From the NCBI GenBank assembly GCA_021202395.1, contig JAJQDC010000043.1, positions 1 through 40,565 of the forward strand: 40,565 nt of DNA, given 5' to 3'. The first letter of the stretch is position 1, and every line of letters begins with the position of its first letter. This document shows positions 7,424 to 15,841 of this stretch, piece by piece. The translations under genes were made by a program, and so were the position numbers. The stretch comes from Clostridia bacterium (GTDB lineage Bacteria; Bacillota; Clostridia; Christensenellales; Borkfalkiaceae). The notes beneath the pieces are model-generated. The model did no database searches, had not been told where the DNA came from, and was given only the letters and a program-made list of their open reading frames with translations.

Positions 7424-9159
7424 ACGTTCACCCCCTTATAGCCTTCTTCCAACTGCTTCTGCGTGTTATACAGTGCCGCATATCCGCCGTTTACTTTCAT
7501 AAGTTTTTCGTGCGAGCCGCGCTCCTTTATCTCGCCGCTCTCCATATAATAGATATTGTCGGCGGGAACGACGTTCGCGAGTCGGTGCGAAATTACGATA
7601 ACGCTCTTTTGCTCGCTCAGCTTTTTTACGTTTTCCATAATTATAGCTTCGCTCTCTACATCTATATTGCTTGTAGCTTCGTCAAAGACGTAAATATCTT
7701 TATCTGCTACAAGGTTGACGGCGAGAGCCAAACGCTGCTTCTGCCCGCCCGAAATATTCTTAGCATCTTCTGAAATTACCTTATCCAGTCCGCCGTTTTC
7801 ACGGATAAATTCGTCAAGGTTTACCGCCTTCAATGCGGCATATATGCCGTCGTCTGAGATATTTTTATTGGCAAGGTAAAAGTTATCTTTTACCGTGTCG
7901 TTAAAGATATATGTGTTGTAACTTACCGCCGCTAAGCGGGAATAGTACGCCGGGCGGGAATAACTTTCAAGCGGCTTGCCGCCAACCAGCACTTTACCTT
8001 CCTGCGGACGGCATGCGCCCGTAATTAAATTTACTATGGTGGACTTGCCGCATCCGCTTTCGCCCACTATGGCAGTCATACCCTTTTCAGGAAAATCGGC
8101 TGAAATATTTTTAAGCACTTGCCTTTCGCCGTCGTAGGAAAAAGTTACTTCATTAAGGCATATATCGGTACCTTTTACCTGATTTTCTCCCCATTCGGGA
8201 TCAGGCAAAGATAAAAGGGTTATTATTTTTTTACCCGCGCTGGCGCCGTTCATCGCAACATGGAAAGCACTGCCTAAAGCCCTTAAAGGTAAGAAGAACT
8301 CAACGGCTACAAGAATTAAAAACAACGCCTGCGCTATTCCTGCGGCGGTTGGTATGGTCTGATTCATAACGCCCGCTATAGCAAGGGCTATACCCGCACC
8401 CGCTCCGCCGAACGCAACCAGGTCCATAATGGTAACGCTTGCAAGCTGCATTACCAGCACTTTCATTGTGATTTTGCGGAACTCTTCCGCACTTTGGTTT
8501 ATATACTTGTGCTGCTGCCCGTCGGCTTTGTAAATTTTCAGCTCGTTCAAGCCCTGAACGCTGTCTAAAAACTCGTCGCCCATAGAAGTGTATTTATCCC
8601 AGTACTTGTTAAAAATGCGCTTGGCGTACTTGGATACCATTACTATAGACATAGGTATAAGGGGTACGCAGCAGATTAAAACGAGCGACACCTGCCAGTT
8701 CATTCCCACGCACACACAGAACAAAATCACTGGCACTATAAGCGAAAAGAAGAACTGCGGCAGGTACGTTGAATAGTAAAGGTCAAGCTGCTCTATTCCT
8801 TCCATGCTCACCTGGGTAAGCCCTGCCATGCTCATACCGTCCGCGCCCTTTGCGCCGAGAGTTAAAATTTTATTGTACGTCCTTTCGCGCAGATCCTTTT
8901 TTACCTGCCTGCCAAGCGTGTCCTTTAAACTACCCGTAACGCGCGTTGCCGCATAGCGCACCATAGCCAACAAAACCCCGATAATTGCGGGATATATGTA
9001 GGTCAATGGCTCTGCGTCCGTTATTGCAAGGTACACCGTCCAGCATATACAGGCGGTTATGCCGATATTTGCAAAACTGCCCAACAGCATTACCAGCACG
9101 GTGTACACCACATACTTTTTGTTGCCGCCCAACAGCCGCAACAACTCTTTATCTATCAT
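7420..9159 (-). CDS. ABC transporter ATP-binding/permease protein, exporter fold (SiaD-like)
   Basis: A 579-residue half-transporter: six membrane helices (about 15-310), then an ATPase with Walker A GESGCGKST (about 363), signature ISGGQKQR, Walker B YVFDEATSNID and H-loop ISHRLAN. It is the likely heterodimer partner of 5735-7423. Its start codon overlaps the stop of the YgbA-like gene (ATGA) and its stop overlaps the next start, so five transport genes run on one transcript. The same five-gene order (two exporter-fold ABC, S, T, A) occurs at the end of the group A streptococcal sia heme operon. Confidence 0.9.
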   Translation of the reverse strand: MIDKELLRLLGGNKKYVVYTVLVMLLGSFANIGITACICWTVYLAITDAEPLTYIYPAIIGVLLAMVRYAATRVTGSLKDTLGRQVKKDLRERTYNKILTLGAKGADGMSMAGLTQVSMEGIEQLDLYYSTYLPQFFFSLIVPVILFCVCVGMNWQVSLVLICCVPLIPMSIVMVSKYAKRIFNKYWDKYTSMGDEFLDSVQGLNELKIYKADGQQHKYINQSAEEFRKITMKVLVMQLASVTIMDLVAFGGAGAGIALAIAGVMNQTIPTAAGIAQALFLILVAVEFFLPLRALGSAFHVAMNGASAGKKIITLLSLPDPEWGENQVKGTDICLNEVTFSYDGERQVLKNISADFPEKGMTAIVGESGCGKSTIVNLITGACRPQEGKVLVGGKPLESYSRPAYYSRLAAVSYNTYIFNDTVKDNFYLANKNISDDGIYAALKAVNLDEFIRENGGLDKVISEDAKNISGGQKQRLALAVNLVADKDIYVFDEATSNIDVESEAIIMENVKKLSEQKSVIVISHRLANVVPADNIYYMESGEIKERGSHEKLMKVNGGYAALYNTQKQLEEGYKGVNV

Positions 9160-9515
9160 TTATTGCTTATCTCCTTTTTTTGGCTCCTTTTATATTTTAT
9201 CATCTGAACGACGTGCGAAATTGCGAATATCGGATGCGAAAATAACATTCTCGGTCCCGAATATCGCATAACGTCCTTTATTTTTTGCCGCATATCCGGC
9301 TTGTAACAATGCACTTTACAAAAAGAGCAAAACTGCTTGTTTACCTTAAAGGGGCACTTTTCAAGACGGAACAGGGCGTAATCGCAAAGCTGCCTGCATT
9401 CCGCACACATATCCCCCTTGGTTTTATGCTTGCCCCTGCAAAACTTTTTTATCATCACGGGAATAAGCTTCTTTTCCCTGTTCCACTTTTGCAAATCCTT
9501 CTGCTCTTTCGTCAT
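9156..9515 (-). CDS. YgbA-like (nitrous-oxide-stimulated promoter family) Cys-rich protein
   Basis: 119 residues with nine Cys in the family pattern: CRGKHKTKGDMCAECRQLCDY, then EKCPF, QFCSFCKVHCY, and the conserved tail MRYSGPRMLFSHPIFAI. This matches the family of E. coli YgbA, whose gene responds to nitric oxide stress and which has been linked to iron-sulfur or heme stress; the biochemical role is unclear. The Cys spacing suggests an iron-sulfur cluster or zinc site. Here it is the first gene behind promoter 9551-9579 and overlaps the ABC gene by ATGA, tying it to the heme-type transporter. Confidence 0.85.
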   Translation of the reverse strand: MTKEQKDLQKWNREKKLIPVMIKKFCRGKHKTKGDMCAECRQLCDYALFRLEKCPFKVNKQFCSFCKVHCYKPDMRQKIKDVMRYSGPRMLFSHPIFAISHVVQMIKYKRSQKKEISNK

Positions 9516-9550
9516 AACTTTTTCCGCTCTCTAAATATTAACCATAGCTT

Positions 9551-9579
9551 ATTTTATCATATTGTTTAAAATATTGCAA
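9551..9579 (-). promoter_or_regulatory. Promoter of the YgbA-ABC-ECF operon
   Basis: On the minus strand TTGCAA (9579-9574), a 17-nt spacer and TAAAAT (9556-9551) precede the YgbA-like start by about 35 nt. This gives the transporter genes their own start point separate from the methyltransferase genes upstream. Confidence 0.6.
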
Positions 9580-9585
9580 TAAATT

Positions 9586-9599
9586 TTCACCAAGGTTTA
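9586..9599. promoter_or_regulatory. Candidate DtxR-like operator (degenerate)
   Basis: The minus-strand sequence TAAACCTTGGTGAA matches 11 of 14 positions of the palindrome TTAACTTTGGTTAA found before the lipoprotein gene (16688-16701). It sits seven bases upstream of the -35 box of the transporter promoter. AT-rich sequence makes chance matches possible. Confidence 0.35.
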
Positions 9600-9642
9600 G
9601 TTTCGATTTATAAAAATCATCGCTGCGATTATATAGCTTTGC

Positions 9643-10290
9643 TTATTTTTGCCCCTTTTCAGGCTTTAACGAGCAACTGCCGCGCAAGGCGTACAGACAG
9701 TTACAGCAATCATCGCCGTATCCAAGCGTTTTGGTTCGGTAAAAACCCGTCTTCATATAATAGCCTATCATATAATCAACGGCGCATATCCCGGGCAGAA
9801 TACCCCTTGCGCCGAATTTATCCGCGTATGTAATAAAGCCGCACCTCGTTATTGTGATTTTAAAAGTATTCTCGTTTATATCTTCATATTCAATCTCCCA
9901 GTCAAACGGGTGCAGTTCACCCCTTTCCTGCCGCTCTATGTGCTTTTTTGCCTTTTTACGGAAGCCCTTTAAATAGCTTTTACCTACCATATGTAAAAGC
10001 GGCTTCGGGACGGATAGTAGCATTTTCTCGTTCATTTTCCACATTAAATCGTCCGCCTGGTTTTGATTTAAATCGAGTTCAGTCATCGCTTTGTACCAGG
10101 CGACGTAGGACGGCGCATAGGAGTAATTGAAAGAAAAAATGCTCTTCCCTATATCGGGCGTTTGCTTTAACAATTTTTAAAACCACTGCTTTGAAAGCGC
10201 TTTAAATCTCTTATAAAATTCCTTGCCGTAATCGGCTTTTATCATACGCCTGCTTCGCGCCATCGTAAGGTAATATATAAATTTTTTCAT
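9643..10290 (-). pseudogene. ATC-hydrolase-family protein interrupted by an in-frame TAA
   Basis: Reading from ATG at 10290, 37 residues (MKKFIYYLTMARSRR...) run into TAA at 10177-10179. The same frame then continues for about 178 residues with clear homology to the L-2-amino-thiazoline-4-carboxylate hydrolase family: TITRCGFITYADKFG, then LPGICAVDYMIGY, and TLGYGDDCCNCLYAL, the conserved C-terminal D and C-x-x motifs. Without the stop the product would be about 215 residues, the same length as the intact paralogue at 11491-12138. The downstream part could start at TTG 10173, but no ribosome site supports this. It is probably a decaying copy, less likely readthrough or an assembly error. Confidence 0.7.
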
Positions 10291-10323
10291 AATTTTTTAC
10301 TTTTTTCAAACTCTCATATAATT

Positions 10324-10818
10324 TCAGATAAACAGCGTACATATCCCCGCCGCAATCAAAGCTATAAACGGGAAAATTATAATATGTATTATATGCTGCT
10401 TTTTGTTAAAACCAAATTGGTGATACCCTTCACATCCCTCGGTTTCGGATGCGTAATGCTGGTAAAAATGAGATTTAGTCAACAAAAACCAATCAAGAAA
10501 GATAATATCGAACACCTTTAAAAGATATAATATAGCTATATATCTTCCGAAAAACATCCAGAAGTTATAACCCTGCCTGACGCCATCCCATCCCGCGAAA
10601 ATAAAAACAGCGGGAAAAACGGCTATACAAAGGAATGCTATCGCATACCCTATCAACCTTGCCCCGCGGAAACGTTCGCTTCTCTCTATAATAGCATCTT
10701 GTATATCTTTCGGCGCGCTGGAATAAAATTTTTTCTTTTGTATAAGCGCAACCGCCGCCCAAATCATACAAAACATTGCCGCCATCAGTACAAGCGACAA
10801 AATCAGTGTTGTAACCAT
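10324..10818 (-). CDS. Four-helix integral membrane protein, unknown
   Basis: 164 residues from ATG 10818, chosen because AGAGGG lies six bases upstream; a longer frame to 10851 lacks such a site. Four membrane segments are visible: residues about 3-25 (LILSLVLMAAMFCMIWAAVA), 48-70, 80-105 and 140-162. A conserved-looking charged region sits between TM1 and TM2 (SSAPKDIQDAIIERSERFRG). I do not recognise the family. It lies between the GNAT gene and the broken ATC-hydrolase gene on the same strand and is probably in the same transcript. Confidence 0.7.
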   Translation of the reverse strand: MVTTLILSLVLMAAMFCMIWAAVALIQKKKFYSSAPKDIQDAIIERSERFRGARLIGYAIAFLCIAVFPAVFIFAGWDGVRQGYNFWMFFGRYIAILYLLKVFDIIFLDWFLLTKSHFYQHYASETEGCEGYHQFGFNKKQHIIHIIIFPFIALIAAGICTLFI

Positions 10819-10860
10819 AACTATCCCTCTTTGATTGTTTATCAAAAGCAACCTTATTTT

Positions 10861-11454
10861 TTACTCGTTTTTATAATCTCTCTCCATAGTGTACATAATG
10901 CCGCCGCCTTTAAGCGGGGTTTCCGCCGATTTTTTCATACCGCAGGATACGTACTTTTTTACTTTTAATTCCGTGTCCGTATCTAAAACGCAGAGCAATT
11001 TCCGTTCTTTTGCTATGCGGAACGGCTCTTCCAACAGCACTCGCAAAAAACCCTGTCCCTGAAACTCCCGTCTTACGGCAACCATTGATATGACAATATA
11101 GTCCGCTTCATTTTTATATATCTTTTCATAAGGGTTATTAAGCACGGGCAGCAACTTTTTTATAGAGTCGAACGAAAGACCGCGAAGAAACCGCCATACC
11201 ATACGGACAGACTCCCGCCCCATTTTCAGTTTTTCATCTTTTCGCCAATATGCGAGATACCCCTCCTGCTTATCGGACGTCGTATATAAAACGCCGAGGC
11301 GGTAATAACACTCCGTCATAATTTCAAGAGTTTTGATTGCCTCGTCGCGTTCAAGACGGGTAAACGCACCCTCGCCCTCGTCATAAAACGCCTCGCCAAT
11401 GCGCCTGCCGATTGTTTTAATTTGCTCGTCGGTCAGATTAGTTAGTTTAATCAC
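10861..11454 (-). CDS. GNAT-family N-acetyltransferase
   Basis: 197 residues. The acetyl-CoA binding motif A is visible as VISMVAVRREFQGQGFLRVLLEEPF (R-x-x-G-x-G/A type, split here over residues about 120-145), followed by the beta5 region LLCVLDTDTELKVKKYVSCGM. Substrate is unknown. It is embedded in the methyltransferase/ATC-hydrolase row, 36 nt after the intact ATC-hydrolase gene. The N-terminal third (LTDEQIKTIGRRIGEAFYDE) is typical of the family and shows no targeting signal. Confidence 0.82.
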   Translation of the reverse strand: MIKLTNLTDEQIKTIGRRIGEAFYDEGEGAFTRLERDEAIKTLEIMTECYYRLGVLYTTSDKQEGYLAYWRKDEKLKMGRESVRMVWRFLRGLSFDSIKKLLPVLNNPYEKIYKNEADYIVISMVAVRREFQGQGFLRVLLEEPFRIAKERKLLCVLDTDTELKVKKYVSCGMKKSAETPLKGGGIMYTMERDYKNE

Positions 11455-11490
11455 TCTGCTTCCCCTTATTCTTAATAAAGCCGCTGCTGA

Positions 11491-12138
11491 CTAACTTTTA
11501 TTCGCCGTATCTTTATCGGGCAAATACAGATAGTCGCACATCGTGCCGCCGTCTGCCAAGGTGTTTTTCCTGTACAGGTCGGCGTGATAGAGTTTGGCTA
11601 GAATAAAATCAAGCTCGCACATAACAGGCAAAATTTCCTGGTAGCCATACGCCCTTGCGTAATCGTTTAAAGGGCATCTTGTAAAGTAATAAGCTATGCC
11701 TTTGCCCTGCGGCGTTCCCCCCCGGTTAAAGTCCCAGGTCTTTTCTGTATATCCGGGGTTATCTTCCGCCCACTTCGCGCACCTATTCAGCTTTGCCCTG
11801 AACTTTTCCATATCCTTCGGCCTATTAACGTCCAGCCCGCCCATAGCCTTTTGAACAATTTTAATTGATAAAAGCTCTCTCGTCATCTCGCGCATATCGT
11901 CGGGAGTTATAGTGCCGTCCGCCGCTTTCCATATCGCCATAAACACGAACGACATATACATATTGTGCGCCATAGGATTTTTAGCGCCTATGTCGTCCGT
12001 CTCATTAAGCATCTGTCTGTAGACGGACTTCGCCTTTTTTATATACTCTTTGGCTGACTTTTTTCCGTATCTTTTCGCCATCGGCTTTTTTATAAACGGT
12101 GCTATTACAAGCCAATATTTGCCCGTGTATTTCATCAT
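11491..12138 (-). CDS. L-2-amino-thiazoline-4-carboxylic acid hydrolase family protein
   Basis: 215 residues, full length. The C-terminal half has the family hallmarks: YFTRCPLNDYARAYGYQ, then LPVMCELDFILAKLYH and NTLADGGTMCDYLY (the conserved Asp and D-G-G-x-x-C-D/N ending). The founding enzyme opens the thiazoline ring of an L-cysteine precursor; most Clostridia members have no assigned substrate. Together with the methyltransferases next to it, it may modify a small molecule moved by the linked transporters. This is inference; the family call is good, the reaction is not known. Confidence 0.8.
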   Translation of the reverse strand: MMKYTGKYWLVIAPFIKKPMAKRYGKKSAKEYIKKAKSVYRQMLNETDDIGAKNPMAHNMYMSFVFMAIWKAADGTITPDDMREMTRELLSIKIVQKAMGGLDVNRPKDMEKFRAKLNRCAKWAEDNPGYTEKTWDFNRGGTPQGKGIAYYFTRCPLNDYARAYGYQEILPVMCELDFILAKLYHADLYRKNTLADGGTMCDYLYLPDKDTANKS

Positions 12139-12150
12139 ATCAATACCTTT

Positions 12151-12762
12151 TTATTTTTCCGCGATAAAGCATATCCAGTGTTTATTTTGATTTCTATGCA
12201 CTGTAACTTGCAAAAACCCCGCCTGCTTTAAACAAGCGGTAATTTCACTCTGCTTATATATCTTCATACCGTCAATTTTTTGTTCCCACTTTGCGCCCGA
12301 AGCGTCTTCGCCGTCGCTCTCGTTGCAGATAAAAAACCTGCCGCCATTTTTTAAAACGCGGTAAACCTGCGCAAAAGAAGCCGTAATATCCCAAAAATAA
12401 ACAGTTTCAAACGCCGTGGCAAGGTCAAACGAGTTATCTGCAAAAGAGAGCCTGCGCACGTCTTCCTGCCGTATATCGCAGCGACCCGCTTTAACAGCTT
12501 TGGCGTTTACCTTACGGCTTTTGTTTACGCTTACTTCGGAATAGTCCACGCCCGTTACCATTCCATCGGGGCAGAGTTTTAAAAGCCGCTTGACGTTAGC
12601 GCCGCCACCACAACCTATTTCAAGAATATTTAAATCGTCTTTAAGCGTAAGATTAGATAAACCCCACTTTGCCAAAGCGGAGTGCCCGCCGATATTCATT
12701 GTGGCAACCATAATTTTGCCGCCTAACCCCTGCGGCTTGCAGGTGTTCTGAAAAAAGCCCAT
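12151..12762 (-). CDS. Class I SAM-dependent methyltransferase
   Basis: 203 residues. SAM-binding motif I is ILEIGCGGGANVKRLL (about residues 45-60). An acidic ribose contact region (GVDYSEVSV) follows, then motif II-like FDLATAFETVYFWDI and motif III LKNGGRFFICNE. The fold is the Methyltransf_11 type, which acts on small molecules. It starts nine bases after the stop of the preceding methyltransferase and is followed after 12 nt by the ATC-hydrolase gene. Substrate unknown. Confidence 0.88.
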   Translation of the reverse strand: MGFFQNTCKPQGLGGKIMVATMNIGGHSALAKWGLSNLTLKDDLNILEIGCGGGANVKRLLKLCPDGMVTGVDYSEVSVNKSRKVNAKAVKAGRCDIRQEDVRRLSFADNSFDLATAFETVYFWDITASFAQVYRVLKNGGRFFICNESDGEDASGAKWEQKIDGMKIYKQSEITACLKQAGFLQVTVHRNQNKHWICFIAEK

Positions 12763-12771
12763 TTTATCCCA

Positions 12772-13599
12772 TTAAATAAAGTCAACCCTTACAATCTTCA
12801 TTCTCATAAATTTATCGGCTACTTTTGCCAAAAGCCGATAGGTTTTGCTTACAGATTTATCCTTTAAATTATTATAGCCGAGCATATATCCCCTGCTTGT
12901 AACCATTACGTTTTTCAAATGCAAAGCAAGGTCTTTATTTAAATTATCAATATAGGTGAACGCGTCCACGTCCATACCCGATTTATTGATAATTTCCTTT
13001 ACCATAACTTTTACGGCGCGCTTGTTCGCCGCGTCGAATACAAGTTTGCCGCCCTTAAATTGTTGCGCCATGGCGTTAATAAGCGTTATAACCTGCTCCC
13101 TTTTAAAGTAATAAAACACGCCCGCCGCGAAGAAAACCGCACCATGGCTATTATCTATTTTATCAAACCAGCTGAAATTATTTATATCGGCGGCTATATT
13201 TGTAACCCTTTTTGCAGGCGGCAAAAGCCGGTTTCGCACGGCTATAACGTCGGGCAGGTCTATGTTATAAATTTTGCATTGCCCGTTGTCGCAGTTTTCG
13301 CCCGTCTGATCGAGCCCGCAGCCAATATTCACCACGGCGGCTTTGGGGTAGGTTTTAAGATATTCCCGCACTTCTGCCGCCATATCGTATTGCCGCATCG
13401 CCGTTTCCAACGCGCCGAATTTAACCGAAAAGCTGTCGGCGTGTATCTGCGAAAAATCGTAATCGAGCCGCCCGATAAGTTCAACCGCCCTTTCGTCCTT
13501 AAAAAGGTTGGGGTATTTTTCCGTGCAGAGCTTTCGCGCGTAGAGCGGAATTATAAGCGTTTCCTGCACCGTATTGCGTTCAATATGTATCTTTTCCAT
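12772..13599 (-). CDS. Leucine-carboxyl-methyltransferase-type (LCM/PPM1) O-methyltransferase
   Basis: 275 residues. Features of the PPM1/LCM family are clear: a long N-terminal helical region with RKLCTEKYPNLFKDERA and LDYDFSQIHAD, then the motif VVNIGCGLDQTG (about residues 91-102) and YNIDLPDVIAVRNRLL. Bacterial members methylate carboxylates or hydroxyls in polyketide, siderophore and other small-molecule pathways. Its ATG overlaps the stop of the membrane-anchored methyltransferase (TAATG), so both are made together. Substrate unknown. Confidence 0.85.
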   Translation of the reverse strand: MEKIHIERNTVQETLIIPLYARKLCTEKYPNLFKDERAVELIGRLDYDFSQIHADSFSVKFGALETAMRQYDMAAEVREYLKTYPKAAVVNIGCGLDQTGENCDNGQCKIYNIDLPDVIAVRNRLLPPAKRVTNIAADINNFSWFDKIDNSHGAVFFAAGVFYYFKREQVITLINAMAQQFKGGKLVFDAANKRAVKVMVKEIINKSGMDVDAFTYIDNLNKDLALHLKNVMVTSRGYMLGYNNLKDKSVSKTYRLLAKVADKFMRMKIVRVDFI

Positions 13600-14402
13600 T
13601 ACTTTCTGCCTACCAGCATACGGGAATTACCCAGCATCATCAACGCCGCGCGGCGTTCCGAGCCGAAAACAAGTTCCGCCGTGTTTACTATACGCACTTC
13701 TTGATAGCCCATATCGCGCAGTTTTTGAGCGAACGCCTGCATATCGCCGTACATTTTGGGCTTCATACAATCGTTAATGGCGAACACGCCGCCCTTCTTT
13801 AAAACGCGCAGACTCTCCAAAAGCAAGTCCTGCTTGTTTGAACCCATAATATTGTGATAAACGTAGTTGCTTATTACCGCGTCAAAGGTTTCGTCGGCAA
13901 AATCAAGTTTGTTAGCGTCGCCCTTTTGGAATGTGCATTGAGCGGCGACGCCTTCCATAGCCGCGTTCTTTTCGCATACGGCTTTGCTGTAATTGTACAT
14001 TTTACCCCAGTAGTCCACGCCGACTACCTTTGTATTTTTCCACGTAAGGGCGGCGCGGATAGCCAAAGGTCCTGAACCGCAGCCTACTTCCAAAAGCGTA
14101 CCGTTGCCGTCATAGTCAAGATTTTCCAGCACCACCTGATGCGCTTTATCCATCATACCACCGCCGCCGAACGCGTACTGCCTGCGTATCCAGGTTATCC
14201 AGCCTATTACCGCCAGCAACAAGGCAAGAATAACGATAAACACTATGCCCAGCGCAAGTATATGGAATACCGTGAAAGATAATACCGCAAGTACCAGCAC
14301 AACAAGGGCGATGCCTCCCATCATAAAAAACACGGGGTTCGACATCCAGCTGCCGTAATTTTCGCCGTGAGTGCCAAGGCGTATTGTTTTTTGTCTATCC
14401 AT
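13599..14402 (-). CDS. Membrane-anchored class I SAM-dependent methyltransferase
   Basis: 267 residues. Two hydrophobic segments near the N-terminus (about 23-45 and 47-70) precede a SAM methyltransferase domain: motif I LLEVGCGSGPLAIRAAL (about 103-119), GVDYWGK, then FDAVISNYVYHNI and LKKGGVFAINDCM. The anchor suggests a hydrophobic or membrane-delivered substrate. It is the first of three consecutive methyltransferase genes; AAAGGAG lies eight bases before its start. No promoter stands out in the 60 nt upstream, so it may be read from the surface-protein genes. Confidence 0.87.
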   Translation of the reverse strand: MDRQKTIRLGTHGENYGSWMSNPVFFMMGGIALVVLVLAVLSFTVFHILALGIVFIVILALLLAVIGWITWIRRQYAFGGGGMMDKAHQVVLENLDYDGNGTLLEVGCGSGPLAIRAALTWKNTKVVGVDYWGKMYNYSKAVCEKNAAMEGVAAQCTFQKGDANKLDFADETFDAVISNYVYHNIMGSNKQDLLLESLRVLKKGGVFAINDCMKPKMYGDMQAFAQKLRDMGYQEVRIVNTAELVFGSERRAALMMLGNSRMLVGRK

Positions 14403-14463
14403 AAATTTATCTCCTTTTTTAATAATTTTTTAAATTGATTTAGCGCTTTACGCATCCGAAATA

Positions 14464-15768
14464 TTATTTACCCGAAAGACGCTTTTTCTTGCGCTTTTTA
14501 TGTATGACGACGGGAATTGTTATTGCAACAGCTATAACCACGACGAGAAGCACTGCGGCAAGTATAATCATCTTCGTCATTTTAGACATCGCCACGCCCG
14601 GAATACATACGATAAAAGTACCCGTTTTGTCGGTTGTAACCTTTACATACCCGTCGGCTGGCGAAGAAGACAATTTTGTTAAGTTGCCTTCGGCGTCCAT
14701 ATAATACACCACTGCCTTAGAAGTATTCAGCGTAGTTGCGATATATATGCCTATCTCTCCGCTCAAATCGGCTTCTTCTGCACCGTTATAGATAAGCACG
14801 GAATACACTTCATAATTATCTGAAATATCAGCCATTCTATCAGCCGCCATATCGTACACTGCACCGCTTGTAACCGCACTCGCCTGCATTACGGCACTAT
14901 CAGTAAGCACCCCGTCGGCATCTTCAAAGTAGGCTACCGAAGTTGCCGCCGCTGTAGAAGTGATAACTACTTCGTATTCTGAATAAGTATCATTGCCGAG
15001 CATAGTTTTATAGGTTGAACTTTCAGCCCTGTAAATCAGGTAGTACTCACCGGTATTTTCCGCAACGAAACTCGAACCGTTTAATTCAACCGATTCATTG
15101 CCGTTAGTTGCGGCATAGTATACGGTGTAAGTTACATCGCAGCTCTCTGCGCCCAACGTTGCCGTAGCCGATGGTATTGCAAACGAAGCCCCCGTTTGTA
15201 CCTGGTATTCACTGCCTGCCGAAGTCGTTATGGTGGGTACAAACTCGGCTGGGCGGTCGGCGATTGTATCAGCTTCACCCACGTATGTTGCGCTGTCAAG
15301 GTTAAGCGTTATAGTAAACGACTGCGTCGTGCCCATAGCCGATATGTACACACTGTAATTCAAAGTTGAAGCAAGATTTTCCGCCGACAGAGTATAACGG
15401 TAAGTCTTGCGGCTATCGGTATCTTCGGTTATTTCCTGCCCTATCTGCTTGCCGTCGGTGTTACTATCCAGGGTAAGCGTAAGATTTTGCATAGAGCTTA
15501 CACTCTTTACAAGCGAAAGCGACATATAGTAGTTGTCGCCTACTTTATCTACCATTACCGTGTCATCAAAGTAGTTGGCAATCATACTCTTGCCTATAGC
15601 GGAAGTTCCGCCCACTTCATAGGTTACGCTATATGTACCGTCTTCCCAGTCCGAAACGCCTTCTGCCGCAACGCTTACAGAACGGCAAACCCCTGCCGCA
15701 AAAATGCAGCAAAGCAATGCAATTATAAAAAATAATGTGATTTTTAATCTGCTTTTTACAAATTTCAT
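14464..15768 (-). CDS. Membrane-anchored surface protein with a NEAT-like domain
   Basis: 434 residues: signal peptide (1-35, cut after VAA), an extracellular part, then a C-terminal helix (about 398-422) and a basic tail KKRKKKR; no LPXTG. Residues about 41-162 follow the NEAT pattern: DGTYSVTYEV, then SMIANYFDDTVMVDKVGDNY, YMSLSLVKSVSSMQNLTL, RKTYRYTLSAENLASTLNYS and TITLNLDSA. NEAT domains bind heme or hemoproteins in Gram-positive bacteria. The heme-ligating Y-x3-Y is not exact (Y138 and Y141), so binding is uncertain. A second beta-rich region (about 300-390) is unassigned. Location beside an ECF/ABC set of sia type supports a heme-capture role. Confidence 0.72.
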   Translation of the reverse strand: MKFVKSRLKITLFFIIALLCCIFAAGVCRSVSVAAEGVSDWEDGTYSVTYEVGGTSAIGKSMIANYFDDTVMVDKVGDNYYMSLSLVKSVSSMQNLTLTLDSNTDGKQIGQEITEDTDSRKTYRYTLSAENLASTLNYSVYISAMGTTQSFTITLNLDSATYVGEADTIADRPAEFVPTITTSAGSEYQVQTGASFAIPSATATLGAESCDVTYTVYYAATNGNESVELNGSSFVAENTGEYYLIYRAESSTYKTMLGNDTYSEYEVVITSTAAATSVAYFEDADGVLTDSAVMQASAVTSGAVYDMAADRMADISDNYEVYSVLIYNGAEEADLSGEIGIYIATTLNTSKAVVYYMDAEGNLTKLSSSPADGYVKVTTDKTGTFIVCIPGVAMSKMTKMIILAAVLLVVVIAVAITIPVVIHKKRKKKRLSGK

Positions 15769-15788
15769 AAAATTTACCCATTATCCCA

Positions 15789-15820
15789 AAAGAAGCGTCC
15801 CATCTCAAGAACGCTTCTTT
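15789..15820 (-). terminator. Terminator or attenuator between lipoprotein and NEAT-like genes
   Basis: A 10-bp perfect stem (15789-15798 with 15811-15820), a 12-nt loop and a short T-run on the minus strand. It lies 21 nt after the lipoprotein stop and would reduce transcription into the surface-protein gene. Confidence 0.7.
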
Positions 15821-15841
15821 CAGATATGTTTTATTGCCCGA

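Noticed and set aside
13060-13704. 214-residue plus-strand ORF
   Set aside because: Antisense to the LCM-type methyltransferase, whose motifs and operon context are clear.
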